Positions 1 to 8,358 of a DNA stretch of 40,053 bases are shown here, in pieces. The notes beneath the pieces were generated by a model. It had not been told where the DNA came from. It did no database searches and was given only the letters and a program-made list of their open reading frames with translations. This DNA comes from Halobacteriales archaeon QS_3_64_16 (GTDB lineage Archaea > Halobacteriota > Halobacteria > Halobacteriales > Halococcaceae), in contig PXRJ01000052.1 of assembly GCA_003021705.1 (NCBI GenBank), positions 1 through 40,053 of the forward strand, in the 5' to 3' direction. Within the stretch, counting starts at the first letter, position 1. Each line of letters opens with the position of its first letter. The translations under genes and the position numbers were made by a program.

Positions 1-82
1 GGGCGACAATGACGACGCTACCGACAGTACGGCAGGAACCGAGACGAACACGCCCGATCCGGTACTTCGGCGCACGGAAGCG

Positions 83-430
83 GTGGACTACGAAACGGTC
101 GACGCGGCCGAGGGTCTCGAAAAAGGTGTTCTGATCGGTCCCGACCACGGTGCTCCCACCTTCGCGCTGCGGCGTTTCACCCTCGATCCGGGTGCGGAGG
201 TCCCGCGACACATAAACGAGATCGAACACGAACAGTACGTCCTCGACGGGGGGTACGTCGTCGGTATCGACGGCGAGGAATACACCGTCGAGGCTGGCGA
301 TTCGTTACTGATTCCCACCGGTGTTGTTCACTGGTATCACAACGACTCGGAGGATCAGGGGGCATTTCTCTGTGCGGTTCCGAACGGCGACGACGGGATC
401 GAACTCCTCGAAGGGGCGTCGGGCGAGTAG
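83..430 (+). CDS. Small cupin-domain protein
   Basis: Single-domain cupin of 115 residues from the GTG at 83. The conserved beta-barrel motifs are visible: HINEIEHEQYVL near residues 43-54 supplies metal-binding His/Glu positions, and GDSLLIPTGVVHWYH near 72-86 is the second cupin motif with its His. Cupins of this size are usually metal-dependent small-molecule enzymes or binding proteins; the substrate cannot be told. The reading frame stays open to the left window edge through an Asp/Thr-rich stretch, so a longer N-terminus is possible, but the family-like sequence begins near 83. Stop is TAG at 428-430. Confidence 0.75.
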   Translation: MDYETVDAAEGLEKGVLIGPDHGAPTFALRRFTLDPGAEVPRHINEIEHEQYVLDGGYVVGIDGEEYTVEAGDSLLIPTGVVHWYHNDSEDQGAFLCAVPNGDDGIELLEGASGE

Positions 431-491
431 TACAGTCGGTCGAACGGTCCGGTCGCGTCGGCCGGAGCGACGGCAAAGGGCGTGGCCAGCG

Positions 492-713
492 TCAGTGCTC
501 GCCTCGGAGGTGGATCTCCTCGTCCTCGATCGAATCGATCGCGTCCGCGCCGAGCGCGTACGTGCCGTCGTCGGTCTCGCCCCAGTTTACCTCGATGCCG
601 TCCTCCAGGTCCACGTATAGCGTCTCGCCGTCGACGCTTTCGACGCGACCGAGCGGTCGATCGCTGGCGTCGACGACGCGTTTGCCCTCGTCCTCGCTCG
701 TGAGATCACTCAT
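492..713 (-). CDS. PRC-barrel-like small protein
   Basis: 73 residues from an ATG at 711-713. The sequence begins MSDLTSEDEGKRVVDASD and continues with GRVESVDGETLYVDLEDG, the beta-strand pattern of haloarchaeal PRC-barrel-like proteins (strand, glycine turn, acidic strand, then an Asp-rich C-terminal strand). It is soluble, very acidic and lacks any catalytic motif. PRC barrels often serve as RNA- or protein-binding modules; the partner here is unknown. It lies downstream of, and on the same strand as, the creatininase-family gene, with about 100 bp between them. A longer ORF in the same frame running through the creatininase gene is a shadow. Confidence 0.65.
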   Translation of the reverse strand: MSDLTSEDEGKRVVDASDRPLGRVESVDGETLYVDLEDGIEVNWGETDDGTYALGADAIDSIEDEEIHLRGEH

Positions 714-814
714 ACTACACCTTGTTCGTCCCGCCGAATACGTCTGTTGCCTGCGGGTTCCGGCCACCGGTTCCGGCCGTGATCCGTTCCCCTTCGACCC
801 CTCGCGGTCGCGTC

Positions 815-1567
815 TCACTTCCGAGCCGGTCGCCCCGTCTCGCGCTCGGCGACGGCTTCGAGCAGCGCTGCGAGCGCCGCCGCCGCCTCCGCCAGCAGGG
901 CTTCGCCCCGCTCGCCGTCGTTGGTAGCTTCGCTGCCGGGATCGCCGACCACGCCACTGTCGGTGAACTCCGCTGAGTCGACCGCGAGGTTCACCCCCGC
1001 GACCCACTCGCCCCACCGTTCGGCCATTCCCTGCCGGGCTTTTTCGATCCGGCCTTCCCGGACCAACTCGGGGTGAGTCCCGCGTAGTAAAGCGGTCTCT
1101 ATAGGCCCGCCGTGGCCCATCTCGGAGCGATCCTCGATCGCGTCGAACCAGGTGAAAGGTAGCGCGTAGGCTCGTTCGTCCCTGGTGAGCGTGCCACAGA
1201 GCTCCGCGAGAGCGTTTAGGTTCCCGCCGTGGCCGTTGACGACGATCACCTTCTCCCAGCCCTGATAGGCGAGGCTCTCTATCACCTCGCTCACGTAGGC
1301 TCGGAAGGTTTCGGGCGAGACCCACAGCGTCCCGGCGAACTGGCGGTGTTCGGCCGCGATGCCCACCGGGACCGTCGGCGCGAGACACACCCCCGCCGAG
1401 CACGCCTCGACGCCGGCTTCCGCGACCGCGCGGGCGGTGAGCGCGTCGGTTCCCAGCGGGAGGTGTGGCCCGTGTTGTTCGGTCGAACCCACGGGCAGTA
1501 CCGCGAGACCGCCGTCGTGGGCGGCCGCGTCGGTCCAACTTGCCGTGGAGAGATCGAGGGGATCCAT
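815..1567 (-). CDS. Creatininase-family amidohydrolase
   Basis: 250 residues, the usual length for the family. Metal-site motifs are clear: LPVGSTEQHGPHLPLGTDAL near residues 23-42 (Glu, His and Asp ligands), VIVVNGHGGNLNAL near 106-119, and a later Glu in GHGGPIETALLR. The family includes creatinine amidohydrolase, the MftE peptidase and archaeal ArfB, the formamide hydrolase of riboflavin and F420 synthesis. In an archaeon without evident creatinine metabolism an ArfB-like role is attractive, but no neighbouring riboflavin or F420 gene supports it, so I leave the function at family level. ATG start at 1565-1567. Confidence 0.8.
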   Translation of the reverse strand: MDPLDLSTASWTDAAAHDGGLAVLPVGSTEQHGPHLPLGTDALTARAVAEAGVEACSAGVCLAPTVPVGIAAEHRQFAGTLWVSPETFRAYVSEVIESLAYQGWEKVIVVNGHGGNLNALAELCGTLTRDERAYALPFTWFDAIEDRSEMGHGGPIETALLRGTHPELVREGRIEKARQGMAERWGEWVAGVNLAVDSAEFTDSGVVGDPGSEATNDGERGEALLAEAAAALAALLEAVAERETGRPARK

Positions 1568-1647
1568 ACGGTGAGCACGTCCGCCTCCCGGTTAAGCGGC
1601 AGGCACAAGCGGTTAGTATCCCTCCCGTCTTGGACGAAGGGAGAACC

Positions 1648-1965
1648 ATGTCCGATACGAACGACAGGGAAATGGGAATCGAACTGGGCGATCTCAACGA
1701 CGACCTCGAAGCACACGACTATCCGGTTTCCTCCGAGGAACTGATCGAGGAGTACGGCGATCGCGAACTCGAGCTGCCGAAAGGATCCGAAACCTTCGCC
1801 GAGATTATGGAACCGGTCGAGGAGAAGACCTACGAGGGGGCCGATGGGGTCCGACAGGACGTCTTCAACTTCGTCGGCAGCGACGCGGTCGGCCGCGAGA
1901 ACTACAGCGATCGCGGTACAGCAAGCGACGAAGTCGGGGGCGAGGACGAACCGGAGTCGCTGTAG
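1648..1965 (+). CDS. DUF5789 family protein
   Basis: 105-residue acidic protein starting at ATG 1648. The opening REMGIELGDLNDDLEAHDYP and the following EELIEEYGDRELELP are the signature of a haloarchaea-specific family (DUF5789) with no known function. No membrane segment, cysteine motif or nucleotide-binding motif is seen. An in-frame extension upstream overlaps the creatininase promoter region and has Arg-rich shadow composition, so the ATG at 1648 is preferred. The gene is divergent from the creatininase gene, with about 80 bp between the two starts. Confidence 0.8.
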   Translation: MSDTNDREMGIELGDLNDDLEAHDYPVSSEELIEEYGDRELELPKGSETFAEIMEPVEEKTYEGADGVRQDVFNFVGSDAVGRENYSDRGTASDEVGGEDEPESL

Positions 1966-2083
1966 CCGACGCCCACCGACCGCCGAAGGGACGGTCCGAA
2001 CTACTACACATCGCAGCGCCGCGCTGCTGTCTTTCGTTCGGCGAGTCGAGGCTTCACGCTCCGGGTATCGAGTTTCCGATCGC

Positions 2084-4069
2084 TCAGTCGTCGTCGGCTT
2101 CGACTTCTATCCCGCTGGTTTCTCCGTCCCCGTCCCCGTCCGCGCCCACGTCGGTCCGGGCCCCCCGTCGAGTCGCCCGTTCGACGAACTCCTCGGGAAG
2201 CTCGTCGATCTCGCCGGCCTGAACGGCCCAGAGGTTGGCATAGAGCCCTTCGGCACTCAGCAGCTCCTCGTGGGCACCCCGCTCGACCACGCGGCCGTCC
2301 TCGAGGACGACGATCGTATCGGCGTCCTTGATAGTAGACAGACGGTGGGCGATCGCGAAGGTGGTTCTGTCCTCGGTGAGTCGGTCGATGCTGCGCTGGA
2401 TGAGCATTTCCGTTTCGGTATCGACGTCGCTCGTGGCTTCGTCGAGGACGAGGATCTCGGGGTCCTGGAGTATCGCTCGGGCGATCGCGATGCGCTGGCG
2501 CTGGCCCCCAGAGAGCTTGACGCCGCGTTCGCCGACCATCGTGTCGTAGCCATCGGGGAGATTGGAGATGAACTCGTGAGCTTCTGCGGCCCGGGCGGCC
2601 TCGGCGATCGCTTCTCCCTCCGCGTCGAAGGTGCCATACGCGATGTTTTCCTTCACTGTGCCATAAAAGAGGAAAGTGTCCTGGCCGACGTAGCCGAGCT
2701 GTCGCCGGAGGCTTCGCAGGGTTACCTCCCGAAGGTCCTGGCCGTCGACCGTGATCGACCCCTCGTCGACGTCGTACATCCGCAAGAGGAGCTTGAGGAC
2801 CGTGGATTTCCCTGCGCCGGTCGGCCCGACTAAGGCAATCGTCTCTCCGCCTTCGACGGTGAAAGAGACGTCCTCGACGGTCGGGCCCTCGTCGCCGCCC
2901 TGGTCGGTATCGTAGCCGAAAGTGACGTCCTCGTACTCGACGCGACCTTCGCTCACAGTCAGATCGGTCGCGGCGTCGTTCTCCGCGAGCCGGTTTGGCT
3001 GGTCCATCAGCCCGAAGATGCGCTCGGAAGAGGCCCGGGCGCGCTGGTACATGTTGATGATCTGTCCGAACTGGGCCATCGGCCAGATGAATCGCTGGGT
3101 GTAGAGCACGAAGGTGACGAAGGCTCCGGCTTCGAGCGTGCCCCGGAGCGGGCCGGGACCGCTGCCCGTAAGCACCCACAGCCCGCCGACCAGGAAGGTG
3201 AGCACGAACCCGACGCCCGAGATCACCCGCAGAGCCGGGAAGAACTTGATGCGAGTGCCGATAGCGTCCCAGTTCGCGTCGAAGTAATCGAGCGAAACGT
3301 CATCGACCCGGTCGGACTCGTAGTCCTCGGTGTTCGTCGATTTGATGACGTGAATCCCACCCAGGTTGTTCTCCAGTCGGGAGTTGACCTGCCCGACCGA
3401 GGAGCGGACCTCGGCGTATTTGGGCTGGATGATCTTGACGAACCGGTAGGTGAAAACGACGATCAATGGGATCGGGATCAGCGCGATGAGCGCGAGCTGC
3501 CAGTTCAGCACGAGCATGATCGCTGCGATCCCGACGACCATCGCCCCGAGTCGAAACAGCGAGTTCATGCCATCGTTCAGGAATCGTTCGAGCCGATTAA
3601 CGTCGTTCGAGAGAATGGACATCATCTCGCCGGTTTGCTTACCGGCGAAGAAATCCATGTTCAGGCGCTGCATCTGGTCGTACGCGTCGGTTCGAACGGA
3701 GTGTTGGACGTTCTGTGCGAAGGAGTTCCAGCCCCAGTTCCGCCCGTAGTGAAAGGCCGCGCCGCCGAAGAAAGCGACCGCGATCAGGCCGACCGTGAAC
3801 CAGAACTGGCCCGTTCGGGTCGCCGGGATCGCCCAGTCGGGCGCGAACGCGAGGAAGGGCTTCGAATCGAAGAAGATCGCGTCGATGGCGATGCCGAGCA
3901 ACAGCGGGGGCAGCAGATCGAGCCCGCGGGCGAGGACGCTGGCGAAGAGGCCGACCGCGAACTGCGGGGCGTTCTCGCGGCCGTACTCGGCGAACAAGCG
4001 CCGCATTGGGTTCTCGGCTCGCTTCCGCTGATCCTCGAAGGGATCGTCGTCTTCCGGAGCAATACCCAT
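2084..4069 (-). CDS. ABC exporter, fused permease and ATPase
   Basis: 661-residue half-transporter of the MsbA/multidrug exporter type. Residues about 35-330 form the six-helix ABC transmembrane domain (with a long loop around QTGEMMSILSNDVNRLE). The C-terminal ATPase has Walker A GPTGAGKST, the Q-loop LGYVGQDTFLF, the signature LSGGQRQRIAIARAI, Walker B ILVLDEATSDVD and the switch His in AIAHRL. It probably works as a homodimer exporting lipids or hydrophobic compounds; the substrate is not inferable. The ATG at 4067-4069 (MGIAPEDDDPFEDQ) fits the family better than an in-frame start 27 nt upstream. Confidence 0.93.
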   Translation of the reverse strand: MGIAPEDDDPFEDQRKRAENPMRRLFAEYGRENAPQFAVGLFASVLARGLDLLPPLLLGIAIDAIFFDSKPFLAFAPDWAIPATRTGQFWFTVGLIAVAFFGGAAFHYGRNWGWNSFAQNVQHSVRTDAYDQMQRLNMDFFAGKQTGEMMSILSNDVNRLERFLNDGMNSLFRLGAMVVGIAAIMLVLNWQLALIALIPIPLIVVFTYRFVKIIQPKYAEVRSSVGQVNSRLENNLGGIHVIKSTNTEDYESDRVDDVSLDYFDANWDAIGTRIKFFPALRVISGVGFVLTFLVGGLWVLTGSGPGPLRGTLEAGAFVTFVLYTQRFIWPMAQFGQIINMYQRARASSERIFGLMDQPNRLAENDAATDLTVSEGRVEYEDVTFGYDTDQGGDEGPTVEDVSFTVEGGETIALVGPTGAGKSTVLKLLLRMYDVDEGSITVDGQDLREVTLRSLRRQLGYVGQDTFLFYGTVKENIAYGTFDAEGEAIAEAARAAEAHEFISNLPDGYDTMVGERGVKLSGGQRQRIAIARAILQDPEILVLDEATSDVDTETEMLIQRSIDRLTEDRTTFAIAHRLSTIKDADTIVVLEDGRVVERGAHEELLSAEGLYANLWAVQAGEIDELPEEFVERATRRGARTDVGADGDGDGETSGIEVEADDD

Positions 4070-4223
4070 TGCTACGGGTAGGCCGAGCGCGTTCAAAAGG
4101 GTTTCAGTCGTCTCACAGGAGTTCGCTGTCGGGCGGTCGGTCCGAGGTAAGCAGGGTAATCACACCCACCGCTCGTCGACCGATGCTATGAGAAACGCTG
4201 GGACCGAGTTCGAGACCGGACTC

Positions 4224-4769
4224 TCACTGGTTCGCCGTCGATGATCCGTTACCGTCTCGATCGATGACGATCCGGTCGCCCTCGGTGACGTTCTGTGCGG
4301 CCATCCACCCACGGGGGACTTCGAGGATCCACTTCGCGCTGCCCGTACGCTGGATGTCGTTGCCGTCCTCGTTCGGGCCGGGGGCCGGGGCCTGGACAAT
4401 CTCGTCGATCCGCCCGTCCGCACCGATAAAGACGATGTCCAGCGGGTAGTCCATATCGCGCATCACGAATGTCCGGCGCTCTTCCTGTTCGTAGACGAAC
4501 AGCATGCCGGTGCCATTGCGGAGCGTTCGGGTATCGCTGAGGCCGGTGTATTTCTCCTCGTAGCTCTCTGCGAGCCGGACGTCTACCGTCGCGAGGGTGC
4601 GATCGGTCCTTTGATCCCGGATCTCGACGGTCGCGCTGCCATACTCGCTCCAGTCCGGCTCCACGATGACCAGTCCCACGAGCGAGGGGAACGTACTCAA
4701 GAGGACGAGGACGGCGAGCGCGAAGGCCGTGAGCGCGAACAGACCGCTGAGCACGCGCCGTCGGTCCAT
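4224..4769 (-). CDS. Membrane-anchored DUF192 protein
   Basis: 181 residues from the ATG at 4767-4769. Residues about 3-35 form one hydrophobic N-terminal helix (signal anchor). The rest is a DUF192 domain, shown by EKYTGLSDTRTL, the core FVMRDMDYPLDIVFI and the C-terminal strand WILEVPRGWMAAQNV. DUF192 proteins are small beta-rich extracytoplasmic proteins of unknown function that are widespread in archaea and bacteria. An in-frame start five codons upstream is possible. The gene stands alone, with about 155 bp separating it from the ABC exporter start. Confidence 0.85.
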   Translation of the reverse strand: MDRRRVLSGLFALTAFALAVLVLLSTFPSLVGLVIVEPDWSEYGSATVEIRDQRTDRTLATVDVRLAESYEEKYTGLSDTRTLRNGTGMLFVYEQEERRTFVMRDMDYPLDIVFIGADGRIDEIVQAPAPGPNEDGNDIQRTGSAKWILEVPRGWMAAQNVTEGDRIVIDRDGNGSSTANQ

Positions 4770-4891
4770 GGGTTGACCACGCACGGCGAAGGCCTAAGCG
4801 TTCCGAACGACCAACTGCTCGACGCTGGCGGGGTTGGGTCGCTGGCCGGAGACGAAAGCTGTATTCGTTCTCGCGTCGTCGCTCGGTTGTC

Positions 4892-4965
4892 GGGTTCGTG
4901 GTCTAGTTGGTTATGACGCGGCCTTTACAAGGCCGAGATCGGTGGTTCAAATCCGCCCGAACCCA
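4892..4965 (+). tRNA. tRNA-Val (anticodon UAC)
   Basis: 74-nt cloverleaf. The acceptor arm GGGTTCG (4892-4898) pairs perfectly with CGAACCC (4958-4964), with discriminator A at 4965. The anticodon loop TTTACAA gives UAC, reading GUA. The T-arm with TTCAAATCC is at 4946-4954. CCA is not encoded and there is no intron. A near copy of the 3' end lies 138 bp downstream. Confidence 0.95.
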
Positions 4966-5015
4966 TGAGCATTCTCGCGGAGCGCAGCGGAGTGAGAACG
5001 CGCAATGGAGAGGAA

Positions 5016-5024
5016 GGATTTGAA
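5016..5024 (+). repeat. Segment complementary to the tRNA T-arm
   Basis: GGATTTGAA here is the exact reverse complement of TTCAAATCC at 4946-4954 inside tRNA-Val. It can also pair, with one G-T wobble, with TTCGAATCC in the duplicated tRNA end at 5081-5103. The same nonamer occurs at the equivalent place after tRNA-Ala (29131-29139), preceded in both cases by AATGGAGAG. Confidence 0.6.
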
Positions 5025-5080
5025 GCAGGGAGCGAGAGGTGAGCGAACGAGCGGCGCGAGTGAGCGAACGGAGGCGACTG

Positions 5081-5103
5081 TGGTTCGAATCCGCCCGAAC
5101 CCA
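5081..5103 (+). repeat. Duplicated tRNA-Val 3' end
   Basis: Direct copy of tRNA-Val positions 4943-4965 (most of the T-arm, the 3' acceptor strand and discriminator), identical at 22 of 23 bases (A to G in the T-loop). The copy has no 5' acceptor, D-arm or anticodon arm, so it is not a tRNA gene. It could be the second half of an integration (att) duplication or part of the repeat that follows it. Confidence 0.8.
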
Positions 5104-5260
5104 TGCACCTTTTTGCACGCTCGGTCGCCTTCAGCGACCTCACGGCAAAAATCTGCACCAAAATAGCGCGTACTCCTGTCGCTCGCCGAAGGCGAGCGTT
5201 AGTCCGTGCGCGCTATCGCTCGCTCGCTATGTTCGCTCGCGGGCGCAGTGCTTGCGCCCT
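5104..5260 (+). repeat. Hairpin-rich repeat element, copy A
   Basis: Starts with GCACCTTTTTGC directly after the duplicated tRNA end. TTTTTGC (5110-5116) pairs with GCAAAAA (5145-5151) around an inner hairpin GGTCGC/GCGACC (5123-5128/5134-5139). Then follow perfect hairpins CGCTCGCC-GAA-GGCGAGCG (5180-5198) and GGGCGCA/TGCGCCC (5241-5259). It shares the GCACCTTTTT start and the AAAAATCTGCACCAAAA core with copy B, and the first of these plus AAAAATCTG with copy C. The T5 tract just past the tRNA could act as an archaeal terminator. No protein-coding potential is seen from here to 5454. Confidence 0.65.
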
Positions 5261-5454
5261 CAGCCTCATTTCCCGCGAAAATCCGTCGAACGAGAGTTCT
5301 GACCTATACCAAGGAAGCTCGATCCGCTCAACGCGTCTCGATCGTTCGCGGGTGAAGCACAGTAGACCGGCGCAAGCAGTCGGCTTATGATCGCTCGTGC
5401 GAACGTTTCTGGACACATACTTCACTCCCGGCGACGGGAGCGGGGAGCTTTCCG

Positions 5455-6276
5455 ATGAGCACGAACACACGGGACCTCTCGACGTTCGGTCGAACGTTCA
5501 AAGAACAGTTCCAGGAACGGGACGTCACGTTCATCGCGGCGAGCCTGGCGTACTACGCGTTCGTCTCGCTGATTCCCCTGCTACTATTATCGCTCGTCAT
5601 CGCGACGACCGTCGGCGGTCAGGACCTAGCGAACCAGATCAAAGCTCAGGTGGGAAGTTCGATGCCGGCCGGTGCGGGCCAGTTGCTCACGAGCGTGCTC
5701 TCGGGGTCGCCAGGGGCTGGTGGGGCCGCGATCGCCGGGATCGTCGCGCTGCTCTGGAGCGCGCTCAAACTCTTTCGCGGGATGGACGTCGGTTTCTCGA
5801 AGATCTACGGCGCGCCCGGCCCCGACGGGATCGCAGAGCAAATCAAAGACGGCCTGATCACCTTTCTCGCCGTTATACTCGGCGTCGGCGTCACGATCGC
5901 TATCGGAGCGACTATCACTGCCGTCCCGGTCTCGATGACGGTCGCCGGTGTCGATCTGTTCGGGTTGGTAGTCAGTATCGTCTCGATTCTCGCACTGTCG
6001 ATCGCCTTGCTCCCCTTGTACTACTTCCTGCCAGCCGACGACGTCTCGATCACAGAGGCGATCCCCGGTGCGGTCTTCGCTGCCTTCGGTTGGGTCGCCC
6101 TACAGACGGTCTTCCGGATCTACGCTGCGAACTCGAGCAAGTACGCGGCGTATGGCGTCGTCGGTGCGGTCCTTCTGTTGGTCACGGTGCTGTATTTCGC
6201 CAGCGTCGTGTTGTTACTGGGAGTGCTTCTGAACGGAATCCTCGCAGACCGGATCGGCACCGGTTCCAGGGCTTAA
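5455..6276 (+). CDS. YihY/BrkB-family membrane protein
   Basis: 273 residues, ATG at 5455. The N-terminal motif DVTFIAASLAYYAFVSLIPL (about residues 23-42) is diagnostic of the YihY/BrkB family, followed by about six predicted transmembrane helices and the conserved WSALKLFRGMD segment near residue 101. Members were once called ribonuclease BN in error; their role is unsettled (suggested transport or envelope function). The C-terminal helices contain the family pattern YAAYGVVGAVLLLVTVLYFAS. The gene converges with the PIN-KH ATPase gene downstream (stop codons about 40 bp apart). Confidence 0.9.
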   Translation: MSTNTRDLSTFGRTFKEQFQERDVTFIAASLAYYAFVSLIPLLLLSLVIATTVGGQDLANQIKAQVGSSMPAGAGQLLTSVLSGSPGAGGAAIAGIVALLWSALKLFRGMDVGFSKIYGAPGPDGIAEQIKDGLITFLAVILGVGVTIAIGATITAVPVSMTVAGVDLFGLVVSIVSILALSIALLPLYYFLPADDVSITEAIPGAVFAAFGWVALQTVFRIYAANSSKYAAYGVVGAVLLLVTVLYFASVVLLLGVLLNGILADRIGTGSRA

Positions 6277-6315
6277 ACACCGGCCGTCGCCCCTGTTCTA
6301 ATACCCAGCCCGGGT

Positions 6316-8202
6316 TCAGGAGGGAACGACGGTGATTTGCCGGCTCCGGTCGATCGCCTGCTCTAACTCCTCGGCGATGGCGCTGCCCCGTGAGACTTGT
6401 ATCTCGTCGCCACGCGAGACCGTCGCGGTAAAGAGGTACTCGCCGTCGGCCTGGACTTCGACCGTCTCGCCGGCGTGGCCGTCGAGCCCGATCACGACGT
6501 GCCGGGAGGTAATCTCGGGCGTGACCACCTCGCCCGCCCCGCCAGCTCCACCGCCTCCACCAGCACCGCCCGAGCCGCCAGCCGACCCGCCGCCACCGCT
6601 ACCACTACCGGCCCCACCGGCCGAGTTCTCCTCGTGGGTGCGGACGTCGATCTCGATGCCCAGTCGGTCCTCGACATCCGAGATCCGCCCGCCGCCCTTG
6701 CCGATCACACCCGAGATCTCGCTGTCCTCGACGTAGACCACGGCCCTGTTCGAGCCCTGGATCTCGACGTCGACGTGCCCGCGGGCGATCGAGCGGATCT
6801 CGCGTTCGACCTCCTGGCGGGCAATCCGCGAGACGCCCGACTCGCTTTCCTCGCCGCCCATCGGAACGGTGACGACCTGATTGTTGAAGGTGTAGATTTC
6901 ATACGCCGGCTCGTCGGTCGCGAAGTCCCGGATCGTGATGACCGGCCGCGCTAAGTCCTCTTCCATCAACCCCTCGGGGACTTTGACCTGGGTCGTCACG
7001 TCGTAGACCGTATCGATCCGACCAGCTTCGATGTAGACCACCGTATCGACGACCTGGGGGATGATCCCGAGTTCCACTCGTCCGATGAGGCGCTGGAGGG
7101 CGTCGATCGCCCGGGTGGCGTGGACGACGCCGACCATCCCCACACCGGCGAGGCGCATATCCGAGAAGACCCCGAAGTCCTCGGTCTTGCGCACCTCGTC
7201 GTAGATGGTGTAATCCGGCCGAACCATCAATAGCGAGTCGGCGGTGTTCGCCATCGAGCCACCGAGTTCGGTGTACTGGGTCACCTCGGGGCCGACCTGG
7301 AGGTCCCGGGGTTTCTCCATGGTTTTCACCGAATAATCGCCCTCGACGAGGAATTCGGCGACCGCCTGGGCGAACGTCGACTTCCCGGCACCGGGCGCGC
7401 CCGAGATCAGTACCCCGCGCTGGCGGGCAAGCAACCGCTCTTGGAGTTCCTCGGCGTAGTCGTAGTCAGCCATCGTCGTCCGGGCGATCGGACGGACGGC
7501 GGTGATCTCGAGGCCATCCGCGAAGGGTGGGCGGGCGATCGCGATGCGGTACTCGCCCAACTGGACGATGTCCATTCCTGGTTCTTCGAGTTCGAAGAAG
7601 CCCTCCGAGGACTCGCGGGCGGCGCGTTCGATCCCCTCGATCCACTCGCCGAGGTCCTCCTCGGAAAGCACCTCTTCGCCGATCCGCTCGAAGCGCATCT
7701 CACCCACGGACCCGCGTTTGGCCATGGGCTCGACGCCGGTCTTGAGGTGGATGCTCATCGTTCCTTCGTCGAAGAACTGCTCGATGCCCAACTCGCCGAC
7801 CTCGCGCTCGCAGGCCTCTCGGTACTCGACGGTGAGGTTCTTCGCGCGGGCGACTTCGGCTTGGACGCCGTCACTCGTCAGCAGCGTCGCGTCGTACTCG
7901 CCCGCGAGATCGCGAATGAGCGCGTCGATCTCACCGACGTGAGAGGCGTGGCGCTCACTCGATCCGGGCCGGCGGCCGACGTACTCGAGTTCCTCGATTT
8001 CCCCGTTATCGAAGTAGCTGGCGAGACGTTGGAGCTCTTCGAGCCCGTCCCACCCGCTCTGTTGGCCGTTGTTGGCCTGGCCTTCGAGTTCGGCCACGAC
8101 GGCCTCGGGAACGTAGACCCTTGCCCCGGCGAACGTACCGTCCTCGACCCCCTCGGAGAGACGGCCGTCGACGACGGCGCTCGTATCCGGTAGGATATTC
8201 AT
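6316..8202 (-). CDS. PIN domain-ATPase-KH protein
   Basis: 628-residue archaeal protein combining a PIN nuclease-like domain (residues about 1-150; acidic residues in ILPDTSAVVDGR, AELEGQ and EIDALIRD), a PilT/VirB11-like ATPase (Walker A GAPGAGKST near 302), and a KH RNA-binding domain (GVIGKGGGRI near 500). A run of almost only Gly, Ala and Ser at about 527-556 links the KH domain to a C-terminal beta domain. The architecture suggests an ATP-driven RNA-processing or secretion-type machine; the exact role is unknown. The start is at ATG 8200-8202 because the 37 in-frame codons upstream lack family character. Confidence 0.92.
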   Translation of the reverse strand: MNILPDTSAVVDGRLSEGVEDGTFAGARVYVPEAVVAELEGQANNGQQSGWDGLEELQRLASYFDNGEIEELEYVGRRPGSSERHASHVGEIDALIRDLAGEYDATLLTSDGVQAEVARAKNLTVEYREACEREVGELGIEQFFDEGTMSIHLKTGVEPMAKRGSVGEMRFERIGEEVLSEEDLGEWIEGIERAARESSEGFFELEEPGMDIVQLGEYRIAIARPPFADGLEITAVRPIARTTMADYDYAEELQERLLARQRGVLISGAPGAGKSTFAQAVAEFLVEGDYSVKTMEKPRDLQVGPEVTQYTELGGSMANTADSLLMVRPDYTIYDEVRKTEDFGVFSDMRLAGVGMVGVVHATRAIDALQRLIGRVELGIIPQVVDTVVYIEAGRIDTVYDVTTQVKVPEGLMEEDLARPVITIRDFATDEPAYEIYTFNNQVVTVPMGGEESESGVSRIARQEVEREIRSIARGHVDVEIQGSNRAVVYVEDSEISGVIGKGGGRISDVEDRLGIEIDVRTHEENSAGGAGSGSGGGGSAGGSGGAGGGGGAGGAGEVVTPEITSRHVVIGLDGHAGETVEVQADGEYLFTATVSRGDEIQVSRGSAIAEELEQAIDRSRQITVVPS

Positions 8203-8358
8203 ACCGAAACTACGGCTACGAACGACTATAAGGCCCCTGAAGAGCGTCGGTAAGCTCCTGAATTCACTACGGGCTCGACGGTCTACGAGTGCGGGAAGAG
8301 TCGATTCGACCACTGGCGACGGCTACCTATTATGTCTTTCTCGCCTCTCGGTGCCATC

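Noticed and set aside
3350-4081. 243-codon plus-strand ORF opposite the ABC exporter
   Set aside because: Antisense shadow; the ABC protein has all expected motifs and the opposite frame has none.
5104-5454. Possible CRISPR or integron-like array after tRNA-Val
   Set aside because: Hairpins differ in sequence and spacing, and there is no repeat-spacer periodicity or nearby cas or integrase gene.
7441-8193. 250-codon plus-strand ORF within the PIN-KH ATPase gene
   Set aside because: It is fully antisense to a well-supported gene, and its Asp/Leu/Val-rich product is the usual complement of acidic GC-rich coding sequence. No domain is recognisable.
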